Source of the DNA: Koleobacter methoxysyntrophicus
GTDB taxonomy: Bacteria > Bacillota > Thermosediminibacteria > Koleobacterales > Koleobacteraceae
Reading direction: 5' to 3'
DNA: 64,000 nucleotides
Assembly (NCBI RefSeq): GCF_017301615.1
Contig: NZ_CP059066.1
Location: 2,153,001-2,217,000, forward strand
Shown: positions 42,779-52,427 of the stretch, in pieces
How the letters are laid out: every line of letters begins with the position of its first letter
Numbering within the stretch: the first letter of the stretch is position 1
Notes under the pieces: generated by a model
Databases searched by the model: none
What the model saw: the letters and a program-made list of their open reading frames with translations, nothing else
Told to the model about the DNA's origin: nothing
Position numbers and translations under genes: made by a program

Positions 42779-44155
42779 TTGATCGGCAGTTATAATACCA
42801 TACATTTTATTGGCATAGGTGGAACAGGAATGAGCGGTATCGCAAAAGTTCTCTTCGAGATGGGTTATAGGATAACCGGTTCGGATATAAAAGAATCGGA
42901 AGCAACTAAACGTTTAAAAGAAATGGGCGTTAGAATAGATATAGGCCATTCATATGGCAATGTTGGGGATGCCGACCTGGTTGTTGTATCTACTGCTATA
43001 CCCGAGGATAATCCTGAGTTGACAGAAGCCAGGGATAGAGGAATTCCCATTGTTCACAGGGCTGACATATTGAGTAAGTTAATGGATATGAAAAAAGGGA
43101 TTGCTGTAACTGGCGCTCATGGAAAGACTACAACCACTTCTATGATTTCTTTAATCCTTGAAAAAAATAATTTTTATCCAACGGTAATAGTAGGTGGTGA
43201 ATTAAATGATATAGGGGGCAATGCTACATCAGGTAAAGGAGATTATCTGGTTGCAGAAGCAGATGAAAGCGATGGTTCTTTTTTAAAGTTGAATCCTAAA
43301 ATTGCTGTAGTAACAAACATAGAGAATGACCATTTGGATTACTACAAAAGTATGGAAAATTTGAATAATGCCTTTATTCGCTTTTTAATGAAGATACCTG
43401 AGGATGGATTTGCTGTCCTGGGGATAGATAATTCCAATGCAGCATATGTTTCAAATATGGTTAATATAAAAAAGATTTCTTTTGGCATAAGAAACAATGC
43501 CGATTATATGGCTGAAAATATTGAATTCAACGGGCTAAATTCTTCTTTCAATGTAGTTTACAAAGGAAAAGATTTAGGGAAGATGGAATTGAGTGTTCCG
43601 GGTTTGCATAATGTATATAATGCCCTTGCAGCTATAGCAGTCAGCCATCAATTGGGCTTGAACTTAAAGGATATTAAAAGGAGTTTAGTAACTTTTAGGG
43701 GCGTGAAAAGGAGATTCCAAATAATAGGTGATTTTAAAGACCTTAAGATTATAGATGATTATGCTCACCATCCGACTGAAATAAAAGCAACCCTTGAAGC
43801 AGCCAAACAATTTACGCCCAAGCGCCTAATAGCCGTTTTTCAACCTCATAGATATACCAGGACACAGAACTTATATGAAGATTTTGGCCGTGCTTTTAGC
43901 TGTGCTGATGAAGTAGTCATCACAGATATATATGGTGCGGGAGAAAAATCTATACCTGGGGTATCGTCAGAATTAATTATCAATTCCCTTAAAGAAAATC
44001 ATTCTCTGGTTACTTATATTAATAACAAGGACGATATTCCTGCCTATTTAATAGATAAGATTAGACCGGGTGATTATGTCATTACTATAGGAGCAGGGGA
44101 TATTTGGACAGTTGCTTACAGTTTAGCCAATAAACTCAGGGGGAAAACGGCATAA
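42779..44155 (+). CDS. murC: UDP-MurNAc:L-alanine ligase
   Basis: A 458-residue Mur ligase that adds the first L-Ala to UDP-MurNAc. The N-terminal IHFIGIGGTGMSGIAKVL (residues 7-24) binds the nucleotide sugar, GAHGKTTTTSMI near 113-124 is the ATP loop, EADESDGSFLKL near 160 and DDYAHHPTEIKATLEA near 325-340 are family marks. The start is a TTG with AAGGAGAGAAGG upstream. murA follows after 34 bases. Confidence 0.95.
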   Translation: MIGSYNTIHFIGIGGTGMSGIAKVLFEMGYRITGSDIKESEATKRLKEMGVRIDIGHSYGNVGDADLVVVSTAIPEDNPELTEARDRGIPIVHRADILSKLMDMKKGIAVTGAHGKTTTTSMISLILEKNNFYPTVIVGGELNDIGGNATSGKGDYLVAEADESDGSFLKLNPKIAVVTNIENDHLDYYKSMENLNNAFIRFLMKIPEDGFAVLGIDNSNAAYVSNMVNIKKISFGIRNNADYMAENIEFNGLNSSFNVVYKGKDLGKMELSVPGLHNVYNALAAIAVSHQLGLNLKDIKRSLVTFRGVKRRFQIIGDFKDLKIIDDYAHHPTEIKATLEAAKQFTPKRLIAVFQPHRYTRTQNLYEDFGRAFSCADEVVITDIYGAGEKSIPGVSSELIINSLKENHSLVTYINNKDDIPAYLIDKIRPGDYVITIGAGDIWTVAYSLANKLRGKTA

Positions 44156-44189
44156 TTGTTAGAAACTCCGAATTTCGGGGGTGGAGTTT

Positions 44190-45452
44190 ATGGAGAAATA
44201 TATAATAAAGGGCGGCATTAAATTAAATGGGACTGTAAGGATAAACGGAGGGAAAAATGCCAGCCTTCCAATTTTAGCTGCTTCAATATTAAATCGAAGT
44301 TTAAGTATAATACATGATGTGCCCGTTTTAAAGGATATTTCGGTAATGATGGAAATATTACAAACATTAGGGGCAGATATAGTTCGAAAAGACAGGACAG
44401 TGTATATAAACACAGAAAAAATTAAGACCGTAGAAGTGCCGGAATCGTTGATGAGACAGATGAGGTCTTCTATATTTCTAATGGGTCCGCTTTTAAGCAG
44501 ATACGGCAAGGTCAGGGTATCATATCCCGGAGGGTGTGAAATCGGACCGAGGCCGGTAGATTTACATTTAAAAGGGTTAGCCCTTCTGGGGGCAAATATT
44601 AAAGAGAGATACGGTTATATTGAAGCCGAAGCTGAACAGTTGAAAGGAACAGAAATACATCTGGATTTCCCGAGTGTTGGTGCCACTGAAAATTTGATGA
44701 TGGCAGCAGTTTTGGCTAAAGGGAGTACGGTAATAAGGAACGCTGCAAAAGAACCGGAGATTGTGGATTTGCAAAATTTTTTAAATGGTATGGGTGCATG
44801 CATCAAAGGGGCTGGTACTGATACAATTAAAATAGAAGGGGTACAGGAGTTATCTTGTGTAGAACATACAGTTATACCGGATAGAATAGCTGCCGGTACT
44901 TTTTTGATTGCTGGTGCAATAACAGGCGGGAGGGTTATATTGAAGAATATTATCTCAGAGCATTTGGAATCAATTATTGCTAAGTTAAAAGAAGCAGGTT
45001 GTAAGATAACTTCAGGAGAGGATTCTGTAACCATCGAAGGGTCATTGCCGCCTAAACCAATAGATGTAATACGGACATTGCCATATCCCGGCTTTCCTAC
45101 CGATTTACAGGCACCAATTATGGCACTTATGAGTATTGCAGACGGAACGACTGTTTTGACCGAAACAGTATTTGAAAATAGATTTAAGCACGTTGATGAG
45201 CTGAGAAGAATGGGAGCTAATATAAAAATCAACGGTCATACTGCAATTATTAAAGGTGTAGAAACTTTAACCGGTGCGGTTGTTGAAGGGAAAGATCTGA
45301 GAGCGGGAGCGGCTTTAATTTTGGCAGGTCTAACTGCTGAGGGTACAACTGTAATAGAAGGGGTGCACCATGTAGAAAGGGGTTATGAGCAAATTGAAAC
45401 AAAACTGAAAGCCCTCGGAGCCGAGATAGAAAAGGTGCAAGTTGATTCCTGA
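44190..45452 (+). CDS. murA: UDP-GlcNAc 1-carboxyvinyltransferase
   Basis: A 420-residue enzyme that moves enolpyruvate from PEP to UDP-GlcNAc, the first committed step of peptidoglycan synthesis. The N-terminal INGGKNASLPILAAS has the substrate Lys/Asn; catalytic Cys116 is in YPGGCEIGPRPVDLHLKG, the residue fosfomycin modifies, so the enzyme is of the sensitive type. The closing half has PGFPTDLQAPIMAL near 297. ATG 44190 is chosen over an upstream GTG because MEKYIIKGG is the family start. The ribosome site can pair with the sequence just before it. Confidence 0.94.
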   Translation: MEKYIIKGGIKLNGTVRINGGKNASLPILAASILNRSLSIIHDVPVLKDISVMMEILQTLGADIVRKDRTVYINTEKIKTVEVPESLMRQMRSSIFLMGPLLSRYGKVRVSYPGGCEIGPRPVDLHLKGLALLGANIKERYGYIEAEAEQLKGTEIHLDFPSVGATENLMMAAVLAKGSTVIRNAAKEPEIVDLQNFLNGMGACIKGAGTDTIKIEGVQELSCVEHTVIPDRIAAGTFLIAGAITGGRVILKNIISEHLESIIAKLKEAGCKITSGEDSVTIEGSLPPKPIDVIRTLPYPGFPTDLQAPIMALMSIADGTTVLTETVFENRFKHVDELRRMGANIKINGHTAIIKGVETLTGAVVEGKDLRAGAALILAGLTAEGTTVIEGVHHVERGYEQIETKLKALGAEIEKVQVDS

Positions 45453-45518
45453 CAAAGCGGCATTAATATGCTGCTTTTTGAGTTAACAAAAAGTGGACGA
45501 GAATGGGAGGGGGCTAAT

Positions 45519-46241
45519 TTGAAAAAAAATGGATTTAGTAGACTATTATTTGCCTTGTTATTAATTATTTTGATATTAATGGTTTTTTATACTCCAATAT
45601 TTGCTATAAAAAATATTATTATAAAAAATAATCGGGTACTTTCCCAAAAAGACATAATCTGTTATTCTAATATTAATATAGGTGATAATATTTTTAAAAT
45701 AAACAAAAAACAAATAAAGCAAAACCTTTTAAGAAATCCATGGATTCAAGAAGTGGACTTAAAACGAATACTGCCTTCAACAGTAATAATATCTGTTACC
45801 GAAAAAAAGGAGTGTGCTGCATTATATTTTTTAGGGTCGTTTATAAAAATTGATTCCCAAGGATATGTATTAGAGATTACCCAGAATCTCGGGAAAAATT
45901 CCCTCCCCATAATTACGGGAATAGATTTGGTATCATACAGTGAGGGAAATAAATTCCAGCCGAAAGTTGCCGAAAAATTTGAACTTCTAATTGATTTTAT
46001 CAATTTATTGGACAAATACCAGATGTCAGAAATAGTGTGTGAACTAAATTTAGAGGATTTGAACAACATTGGTATTTATTTTGTAGAGGGTATTGAGGCG
46101 AGGATTGGTAGTTACGAAAAAATGGATGAAAAATTATATATGTTAAAAGGCATTATTGCCGATGTTCTGAAAAATAACAGGAAAAACGGATATATAGAGA
46201 TGCGGGGAGTTCACGACCCGGTCTTTAAATCTTTCGATTAA
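45519..46241 (+). CDS. ftsQ: Cell division protein FtsQ/DivIB
   Basis: A 240-residue bitopic protein of the divisome. A membrane helix spans residues 7-27. The POTRA domain follows (IKNIIIKNNRVLSQKDIICY to LPSTVIISVTEKKE, about 30-100), then the beta domain with KIDSQGYVLE near 109-118. It links FtsL and DivIC at the septum and, in spore formers, helps engulfment. TTG 45519 follows GGGAGGGGG; longer readings would start in the gap after murA. Confidence 0.85.
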   Translation: MKKNGFSRLLFALLLIILILMVFYTPIFAIKNIIIKNNRVLSQKDIICYSNINIGDNIFKINKKQIKQNLLRNPWIQEVDLKRILPSTVIISVTEKKECAALYFLGSFIKIDSQGYVLEITQNLGKNSLPIITGIDLVSYSEGNKFQPKVAEKFELLIDFINLLDKYQMSEIVCELNLEDLNNIGIYFVEGIEARIGSYEKMDEKLYMLKGIIADVLKNNRKNGYIEMRGVHDPVFKSFD

Positions 46242-46256
46242 GCGAGAGGTAATAAC

Positions 46257-46979
46257 ATGAACAATAGAGGAAACTTAATAATCTTAATATTGTGTTTTTT
46301 ATTGGGAATAATGCTAGTTTCACAATTTAAAAGCATTGACAGCGGTGTTGGAATTATTTCAATCCAGAGGGCTCAGGAATTAACGAATGAATTGAAAAAT
46401 ATAAAGGAAGAACGTAAGGCCTTATATGAAGAGTTAAATCTGTTAAGGCAAAAAATGCGTGAATATGAGGAAGCTGCTGCCCAAACCGATGAACTTGCTG
46501 AGGCGTTAAAAAAAGAACTCGAAAGAATGAGAATACTTGCGGGTATCACTGATGTAGAAGGACCGGGAATAATTGTTTTACTGGATGACAGCAAGATTCC
46601 CCATCAAGTAGGAGAAAATCCTAATCTATTTTTGATTCACGATGATGATATATTAAAGGTGGTAAATGAACTGTTTGCGGCAGGAGCCGAAGCTGTTTCA
46701 ATTAATGAACAAAGGCTTATATCAACTTCAGAGATAAGATGTGTTGGGCCCACTATTAGTATAAATAATATAAAATTTTCTCCTCCGTATGTAATAAAAG
46801 CAATAGGTAATCCAAAAACCCTTGAAGCATCATTAAAACTGAGGGGCGGGGTTATAGAGACATTACATGCATGGGGGATAGAAGCCACAATTAAAATACA
46901 GGAGAATGTATTAGTACCGGGTTATAAGGGACCTATAAAATTCGAATATGCACAACCGGCAAAGGTGGGAGGTAAATGA
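46257..46979 (+). CDS. DUF881 family protein
   Basis: A 240-residue bitopic protein: a membrane helix near residues 6-22, a coiled coil near 37-90 (ERKALYEELNLLRQKMREYE) and the DUF881 domain (VEGPGIIVLLDDS near 100, LFAAGAEAVSINEQRL near 138 and the closing VPGYKGPIKFEYAQP). DUF881 genes (ylxW/ylxX in Bacillus) stand between ftsQ and ftsA in many Firmicutes and their role is not settled. It overlaps the next gene by four bases. Confidence 0.85.
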   Translation: MNNRGNLIILILCFLLGIMLVSQFKSIDSGVGIISIQRAQELTNELKNIKEERKALYEELNLLRQKMREYEEAAAQTDELAEALKKELERMRILAGITDVEGPGIIVLLDDSKIPHQVGENPNLFLIHDDDILKVVNELFAAGAEAVSINEQRLISTSEIRCVGPTISINNIKFSPPYVIKAIGNPKTLEASLKLRGGVIETLHAWGIEATIKIQENVLVPGYKGPIKFEYAQPAKVGGK

Positions 46980-47320
46980 TTTATGCTCTTTCAGGTTTAT
47001 TATTGGGTATTATTGCAGGTTTTCTTACACCGATAAAGATACCATCGGTATATTCCGGGTATGTTTCTATAGCATTACTGGCTGCTTTTGATTCTGTTTT
47101 TGGCGGAATAAGAGCAATACTGGAAGAAAAATTCGATAATATTGTATTCATTACGGGTTTTTTTTCAAATACGCTCATAGCAGGTTTATTAGCATATTTA
47201 GGTGACAGATTAGGGGTTCCTCTTTATCTTGCAGCTGTTTTTGCCTTTGGAGCAAGATTGTTTCAAAATTTGGCTATTATAAGACGGCAGTTGATTGCTA
47301 AGCACATTAAAGGGAAATAA
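46976..47320 (+). CDS. sbp: Small basic membrane protein (Sbp, DUF1290)
   Basis: A 114-residue protein with three or four membrane helices: ALSGLLLGIIAGFLTPI at the N-terminus, then YVSIALLAAFDSVFGGIRAI with the conserved Asp and Gly-Gly, and a basic C-terminus. This is the DUF1290/Sbp family, located before ftsA in Bacillus and Clostridia; the function is unknown. The start overlaps the DUF881 stop (ATGA). Confidence 0.88.
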   Translation: MIYALSGLLLGIIAGFLTPIKIPSVYSGYVSIALLAAFDSVFGGIRAILEEKFDNIVFITGFFSNTLIAGLLAYLGDRLGVPLYLAAVFAFGARLFQNLAIIRRQLIAKHIKGK

Positions 47321-47401
47321 TTTTTTAATAAAAAAAGGGAATTGTTTGTTGATGTTGAATATTTTAAATGGGGAAAGGACTGCCCTGGGGAGGTGCAGGA
47401 T

Positions 47402-48622
47402 TTGCAGAAACGGAATATAGTAGCTGGCTTAGATATAGGTACTTCAAAAATCTGTGCTATTATCGGTGAAGTAAACAGAAATAACAGGCTTGATATAGTG
47501 GGCATCGGTGTCAGCCCTTCTGCGGGAATAAAAAAAGGAGTTATAGTAGATATAGATAGTACTGTGGATTCGATAACACAGGCAGTAAAGAAGGCAGAAC
47601 AGATGGCAAATGTGAATTTAGGTTCGGTTTTTATAAATTACACAGGGGGCAATATCAACCTTTTGAAAAATCGAGGGATTGTTGCAGTTACAGGGGAGAA
47701 TAAAGAAATAACCCATCAGGATATAGAGAGGGTTATACAAGCTGCAAGGGTTGTTGCAGTTCCTTCCGATAAGGAAATTATAGATATTATGCCTATCGAG
47801 TTTATTGTCGATGGGTATAATGGTATAAAAGACCCTATGGGTATGGTAGGCACCAGGTTGGAAGTAGATGCTTATATTATCATGGGTTCTACTACCTCTG
47901 TGCAGAATCTGATAAAAAGTGTTCAACGATCGGGTCTTATGGTTGAAGGTATTATCCTCGGGCCATTAGCAGCATCACAAATCATTCTATCTAGAGATGA
48001 AAAAGAATTAGGTGTTGCTCTGCTTGATATCGGTGGAGGAACATCCGATATATCCATTTTTTCGGGAGGGAATCTTATATTTACTGCAACTCTTCCAATA
48101 GGAGGCGAACATATAACTAATGATATTGCCATTGGTTTGAGAATTCCAATATCTCTGGCCGAAGGGATAAAAAAATCATACGGTTGTGCTTTGATCTCTC
48201 ATGGGGATCCCGGTGTTGAAATTGAAATTAAAAGGATCGGGGACCAGCAAGCAAGTAAAATTACTCAGCAGGATTTAGCGGAAATAATAGAACCCCGGGT
48301 TCAGGAAATATTTGTTCTAATTAAGAGAGAACTGTCAAGAACGGGCAATATCAAACTGCTGCCTGCAGGTGCTGTTATAACAGGAGGTGGGGTTTATTCA
48401 TTAAAGGGGGCTCAGGAACTAGCAAGCCAAATTTTGGATATGCCCGTCAGGATGGGAAACCCTGAATATTTAGGTGCAAATGAGCCGATGTTTTCGGTAG
48501 CTGTAGGAATAATAGAATTTGCATTTAGAAATAAAGGTTATAGATTGCATATAACAGATAAAAAGAAGAACATACAGGGGATTTTTTTGAAAATGAAAGA
48601 TTGGATAAAAGATTACTTTTAA
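47402..48622 (+). CDS. ftsA: Cell division protein FtsA
   Basis: A 406-residue actin-like ATPase that ties FtsZ to the membrane. [19 protein letters not shown] at residues 6-24 is the first phosphate loop; [19 protein letters not shown] near 208-226 the second; [18 protein letters not shown] near 322 the adenosine site. The C-terminal [13 protein letters not shown] is the expected amphipathic membrane helix. TTG 47402 is set by GGGGAGGTG six bases upstream; earlier in-frame starts lack a site. Confidence 0.9.
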   Translation: MQKRNIVAGLDIGTSKICAIIGEVNRNNRLDIVGIGVSPSAGIKKGVIVDIDSTVDSITQAVKKAEQMANVNLGSVFINYTGGNINLLKNRGIVAVTGENKEITHQDIERVIQAARVVAVPSDKEIIDIMPIEFIVDGYNGIKDPMGMVGTRLEVDAYIIMGSTTSVQNLIKSVQRSGLMVEGIILGPLAASQIILSRDEKELGVALLDIGGGTSDISIFSGGNLIFTATLPIGGEHITNDIAIGLRIPISLAEGIKKSYGCALISHGDPGVEIEIKRIGDQQASKITQQDLAEIIEPRVQEIFVLIKRELSRTGNIKLLPAGAVITGGGVYSLKGAQELASQILDMPVRMGNPEYLGANEPMFSVAVGIIEFAFRNKGYRLHITDKKKNIQGIFLKMKDWIKDYF

Positions 48623-48662
48623 ACCATCAAACATATCGGCAAAGAAGGGGGCATATTTTGTT

Positions 48663-49715
48663 ATGCTTGAATTTGATATTGAAATGGAACAATTTGCACA
48701 GATAAAGGTTATAGGGGTAGGGGGAGGGGGAAGTAATGCGGTAAACAGGATGATAGAAGCTGGGTTAAAAGGAGTGGAATTTATTGCTATAAATACCGAT
48801 GCTCAGGCTTTGTTTTTGTCAAAGGCCGATAATAGAATTCAGATTGGAGATAAACTTACTAAAGGATTGGGAGCCGGTGCCAACCCGGAAATTGGACAAA
48901 AAGCGGCTGAAGAAAGCAGAGAACAAATACAAAAAATTCTAAAAGGTGCCGATATGGTATTTATTACTGCCGGTATGGGTGGAGGTACAGGTACGGGAGC
49001 TGCTCCTATTGTTGCGGAAATAGCAAAAGAAGCTGGTGCACTGACTGTAGGAGTTGTAACAAAGCCTTTCAGCTTTGAAGGAAAAAGAAGAATGGCTCAT
49101 GCGGAAACCGGTATAGCCAATTTAAAGACCCGTGTAGATACACTTATAACAATTCCCAATGATAGACTTTTACAGGTAGTTGAGAAAAAAACTTCTATTT
49201 TAGATGCTTTCAAGATAGCCGATGAAGTATTGAAACAGGGGGTTCAGGGTATTTCTGATTTGATTGCGGTTCCGGGATTAATAAACTTGGATTTTGCTGA
49301 TGTTAAAACGATTATGCTTGAGAAAGGGTTAGCCCACATGGGTATTGGTAGAGGAAACGGTGAAAACAGGGCAGCTGAAGCAGCAAAACAAGCTATATCC
49401 AGCCCGCTTCTCGAGACTTCCATTCAAGGGGCAAAAGGAGTTTTGCTAAATATAACAGGGGGTTCAAATTTAGGCCTTTTTGAGGTAAATGAAGCTGCTG
49501 AATTAGTGGCAGATGCCGCTGATGCCGATGCTAATATTATTTTCGGAGCGGTTATTGATGAAAAGCTTAAGGATGAAATAAGAATAACGGTTATAGCTAC
49601 CGGTTTTGAGCAGGAAGCAGCAAAACCTTCGAAGAAAGAAGAATTTGAAATAAAACCGTTCGCCAGTGATGACCTGGATATACCTGCTTTTCTCAGGAGA
49701 AACCGCTCAAAATAA
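48663..49715 (+). CDS. ftsZ: Cell division GTPase FtsZ
   Basis: A 350-residue tubulin-like GTPase that forms the division ring. The nucleotide loop [15 protein letters not shown] is at residues 16-30, the signature [10 protein letters not shown] at 106-115 and the T7-type loop [11 protein letters not shown] near 208-218. The C-terminal [15 protein letters not shown] is the conserved tail that binds FtsA. The linker before the tail is short (about 20 residues). GGGGG lies 11 bases before the ATG. A strong terminator follows, closing the cluster. Confidence 0.97.
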   Translation: MLEFDIEMEQFAQIKVIGVGGGGSNAVNRMIEAGLKGVEFIAINTDAQALFLSKADNRIQIGDKLTKGLGAGANPEIGQKAAEESREQIQKILKGADMVFITAGMGGGTGTGAAPIVAEIAKEAGALTVGVVTKPFSFEGKRRMAHAETGIANLKTRVDTLITIPNDRLLQVVEKKTSILDAFKIADEVLKQGVQGISDLIAVPGLINLDFADVKTIMLEKGLAHMGIGRGNGENRAAEAAKQAISSPLLETSIQGAKGVLLNITGGSNLGLFEVNEAAELVADAADADANIIFGAVIDEKLKDEIRITVIATGFEQEAAKPSKKEEFEIKPFASDDLDIPAFLRRNRSK

Positions 49716-49740
49716 AAGGTGTATAAAAACACCTTTTTTT
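49714..49740 (+). terminator. Rho-independent terminator after ftsZ
   Basis: AAAGGTGT and ACACCTTT with an ATAAAA loop, followed by a T run. It closes the dcw operon and separates it from spoIIGA. Confidence 0.9.
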
Positions 49741-49749
49741 ATTTTGGTT

Positions 49750-49796
49750 TTTGACACTATGATTTGACAAATTTTTAATAATCTGTTCAATATAAT
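49750..49796 (+). promoter_or_regulatory. Spo0A-type promoter of the spoIIGA-sigE operon
   Basis: Two TTTGACA boxes (49750-49756 and 49763-49769) are 13 bases apart; each differs by one base from the reverse 0A box TTCGACA. The second overlaps a TTGACA that is 21 bases from TATAAT (49791-49796). The B. subtilis spoIIG promoter has the same odd long spacing (22) and 0A boxes over its -35 region. Confidence 0.55.
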
Positions 49797-49867
49797 TATC
49801 ATAAAAACATTCTCTTTTGAATAAAAATTTTATGGGAGATAATTATTAAATACCGGAGGCCATGAAA

Positions 49868-50770
49868 ATGGTAATATACTGGGATATAGTTTTTTTAATA
49901 AATCTCGTAATGAATTTCATTATTTTATGGTTAACATCGATAATAACTAAATCAAAGGTCTCCCTCATTCGCATAGGATTGGGTTCTTTAGCGGGCAGTA
50001 TTTATTTAGTAGCTCTATTTTTCCCGGTCATGCACTTTCTTAATACTCTCTCTATGAAATTTATACTTTCCCTACTCATCATCATTTTGACTTTTTTCCC
50101 TGCTAGAATAAAGGATTTTTTAAAGCTTCTGGGCTACTTTTACATTGTATCCTTTATGATAGGTGGAGCAGCATTTGGGATTTTTTATTTTTCGGATATT
50201 GGGGTTTTCTTCTATAATGGAATAATCCTTTTCAAGAATAATTCTATTCAGTGGTGGATTCTTATACTGTCTGTAATAATTGTATGCATTTTGATGAAAT
50301 TCTTGCGGGACTATATTCAAAAAAATTTTTTTAAAGAAAAAACTTTTGTTCCTGTTACCATATTTTTAAATAAAAGGCTCTTAGAGGTTAAAGCATTGAT
50401 TGATACAGGAAATAACCTTTATGACCCTTTTTCAAACGCACCGGTAATAATAGTGGAATATGAAGCCATAAAGAACCTGCTATCAGATGAATTACAGGAT
50501 ATCTTTAATAAAGGTCAGGATAAAGATTTATATCTGATTACCGAAAAACTATCCAAATCCCAATGGTCAACAAGGTTCAGATTGATTCCATTTACATCCA
50601 TAGGTAAGACTAACGGAATGTTAATTGGTCTTAGACCTGATAAAATCAGGGTGAAAACTGATGATCAGGAAGTTGAGATTGAAAATACAATAATAGGTAT
50701 ATACCATGATACTCTATCACCTGATGGCAATTATAAAGCATTATTACATCCCGATGTATTAAATTGTTAA
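49868..50770 (+). CDS. spoIIGA: Sigma-E processing peptidase SpoIIGA
   Basis: A 300-residue membrane aspartic peptidase that removes the pro-sequence of sigma-E in the mother cell. Five helices fill residues 1-145, starting VIYWDIVFLINLVMNF. The protease half contains ALIDTGNNLYDP, with catalytic Asp179 in the DTG motif, and VIIVEYEAIKNLL. ATG 49868 gives eight bases from GGAGG; an ATG two codons earlier is too close to it. sigE follows after 21 bases, the standard operon order. Confidence 0.92.
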   Translation: MVIYWDIVFLINLVMNFIILWLTSIITKSKVSLIRIGLGSLAGSIYLVALFFPVMHFLNTLSMKFILSLLIIILTFFPARIKDFLKLLGYFYIVSFMIGGAAFGIFYFSDIGVFFYNGIILFKNNSIQWWILILSVIIVCILMKFLRDYIQKNFFKEKTFVPVTIFLNKRLLEVKALIDTGNNLYDPFSNAPVIIVEYEAIKNLLSDELQDIFNKGQDKDLYLITEKLSKSQWSTRFRLIPFTSIGKTNGMLIGLRPDKIRVKTDDQEVEIENTIIGIYHDTLSPDGNYKALLHPDVLNC

Positions 50771-50791
50771 TATGATTAGGAGGGATTTTTA

Positions 50792-51526
50792 GTGTTAAAT
50801 TTCTATTATAAGGGTAAAACTATGTATAGACTATTGTTGATTCGATTGCTGCAGAGATTGAAGTTATTGCCCAAACATCCAATATTTTATATTGGTGGAA
50901 GTGAAGCTCTACCTCCTCCCCTGACTAATGATGAAGAAAATTCCCTTATCTCTAAATTGGAAAAAGGGGATAGCAATGTAAAAACTGTCTTGATAGAAAG
51001 AAACCTGAGGCTGGTTGTATATATAGCAAGAAAATTCGAAAATACCGGGGTTGGGATAGAAGACCTTATATCAATAGGCACAATAGGCCTTATAAAAGCC
51101 GTAAATACGTTTGACCCTAACAAAAGAATTAAACTCGCTACATATGCATCAAAGTGTATTGAAAACGAGATTTTAATGTTTCTTAGAAGAAACAATAAAA
51201 TACGGGTTGAAGTTTCCTTTGATGAACCTTTAAATATTGACTGGGATGGCAATGAACTCCTCCTTTCTGATGTTCTGGGAACTGAAAATGACCTGATTTT
51301 TAAATACATAGAAGAAGAAGTGGATAGAGAATTACTGAGTCTGGCTATGGAAAAACTGTCTAAAAGAGAGAGAAATATTATGGAGCTCAGATTCGGTTTA
51401 AAAGATGGGGATGAAAGAACTCAAAAGGAAGTCGCTGATTTATTAGGTATTTCTCAATCTTATATATCCCGTTTGGAGAAGAGGATTATAAAAAAACTTA
51501 AAAGAGAAATCAATAGAATGATTTAA
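50792..51526 (+). CDS. sigE: RNA polymerase sigma-E factor precursor
   Basis: A 244-residue sporulation sigma factor of the mother cell. The first 25 or so residues ([20 protein letters not shown]) are the hydrophobic/basic pro-sequence. [14 protein letters not shown] marks the start of the mature part, region 2 contains [20 protein letters not shown] and [18 protein letters not shown], and region 4 contains [20 protein letters not shown]. SpoIIGA, encoded just upstream, would process it. The GTG start follows AGGAGGGA. A terminator follows. Confidence 0.95.
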   Translation: MLNFYYKGKTMYRLLLIRLLQRLKLLPKHPIFYIGGSEALPPPLTNDEENSLISKLEKGDSNVKTVLIERNLRLVVYIARKFENTGVGIEDLISIGTIGLIKAVNTFDPNKRIKLATYASKCIENEILMFLRRNNKIRVEVSFDEPLNIDWDGNELLLSDVLGTENDLIFKYIEEEVDRELLSLAMEKLSKRERNIMELRFGLKDGDERTQKEVADLLGISQSYISRLEKRIIKKLKREINRMI

Positions 51527-51553
51527 AAATCTACCTTAGTTGGTAGATTTTTT
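51525..51553 (+). terminator. Rho-independent terminator after sigE
   Basis: AAAATCTACC (51526-51535) and GGTAGATTTT (51542-51551) form a ten-pair stem with a TTAGTT loop and T run. Confidence 0.88.
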
Positions 51554-51565
51554 ATATTTACGGGT

Positions 51566-51595
51566 GAATAAAATATAAGGTTCAGGGTAATACTT
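51566..51595 (+). promoter_or_regulatory. Sigma-F-type promoter for sigG
   Basis: GGTAATACTT (51586-51595) fits the sigma-F -10 consensus GGNRANANTW in all positions. GAATA lies 15 bases upstream (51566-51570) and fits GYWTA in four of five positions. sigG (spoIIIG) is sigma-F-dependent in Bacillus. Confidence 0.5.
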
Positions 51596-51633
51596 TAACT
51601 GTATACAAGATACTGGAAAGGGAGGAACCGGTT

Positions 51634-52407
51634 ATGCTAGTTAATAAAGTAGAGATATGTGGTGTTAATACGTCAAAACTTCCGGTACTATCCAGTAACC
51701 AAATGAAAGAATTATTCCAGCAGATGCACAATGGAGATAAACAGGCAAGAGAAAAGTTGATTAATGGGAATTTACGACTTGTTTTAAGCGTTATTCAGAG
51801 GTTTAGCAACAGGGGAGAGTATGTAGACGATCTATTTCAGGTAGGCTGTATTGGTCTTATGAAGGCAATTGATAATTTTGATTTGAATCAAAATGTAAAA
51901 TTTTCCACATATGCTGTTCCCATGATAATAGGGGAAATAAGAAGGTATTTGAGGGATAATAACCCTATAAGAGTAAGCAGATCTTTAAGAGACATAGCAT
52001 ATAAAGCCCTTCAGGTTAGAGATTCTTTAGTTAACAAATATTCAAGGGAACCATCTATAACCGAAATCGCAAAGGAATTGGGGATTCCCAGGGAAGAGAT
52101 AGTTTATGCCCTAGATGCAATTCAGGACCCGATCTCACTTTTTGAACCAATATATCACGATGGCGGAGATCCAATATTCGTCATGGATCAGATAAGTGAT
52201 GAAAAAAATCAGGATGAGAGTTGGTTAGAAGGTATAGCAATAAGAGAAGCTCTGCAAAAGCTATCTGATCGAGAAAAATATATTTTGTCCTTACGTTTTT
52301 TTGAAGGAAAAACCCAGATGGAAGTAGCAGAGGAAATAGGAATTTCTCAGGCTCAAGTTTCCAGATTGGAAAAAGCTGCTCTAAAACATATGAGGAAGCA
52401 TATCTGA
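51634..52407 (+). CDS. sigG: RNA polymerase sigma-G factor
   Basis: A 257-residue forespore sigma factor for late genes such as the small acid-soluble proteins. The N-terminal NKVEICGVNTSKLPVLS is the sigma-G signature. Region 2 has NGNLRLVLSVIQRFSNRGEY and DDLFQVGCIGLMKAIDNFD; region 4 has TQMEVAEEIGISQAQVSRLE. It has no pro-sequence. GGGAGGAA precedes the ATG. It lies directly behind spoIIGA-sigE, as in Bacillus. Confidence 0.96.
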   Translation: MLVNKVEICGVNTSKLPVLSSNQMKELFQQMHNGDKQAREKLINGNLRLVLSVIQRFSNRGEYVDDLFQVGCIGLMKAIDNFDLNQNVKFSTYAVPMIIGEIRRYLRDNNPIRVSRSLRDIAYKALQVRDSLVNKYSREPSITEIAKELGIPREEIVYALDAIQDPISLFEPIYHDGGDPIFVMDQISDEKNQDESWLEGIAIREALQKLSDREKYILSLRFFEGKTQMEVAEEIGISQAQVSRLEKAALKHMRKHI

Positions 52408-52427
52408 TGTTTACTGGAGGGGATAGA

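Noticed and set aside
44615-45232. 205-codon open frame on the minus strand within murA
   Set aside because: Shadow of the murA coding frame; murA is complete and has all its motifs.
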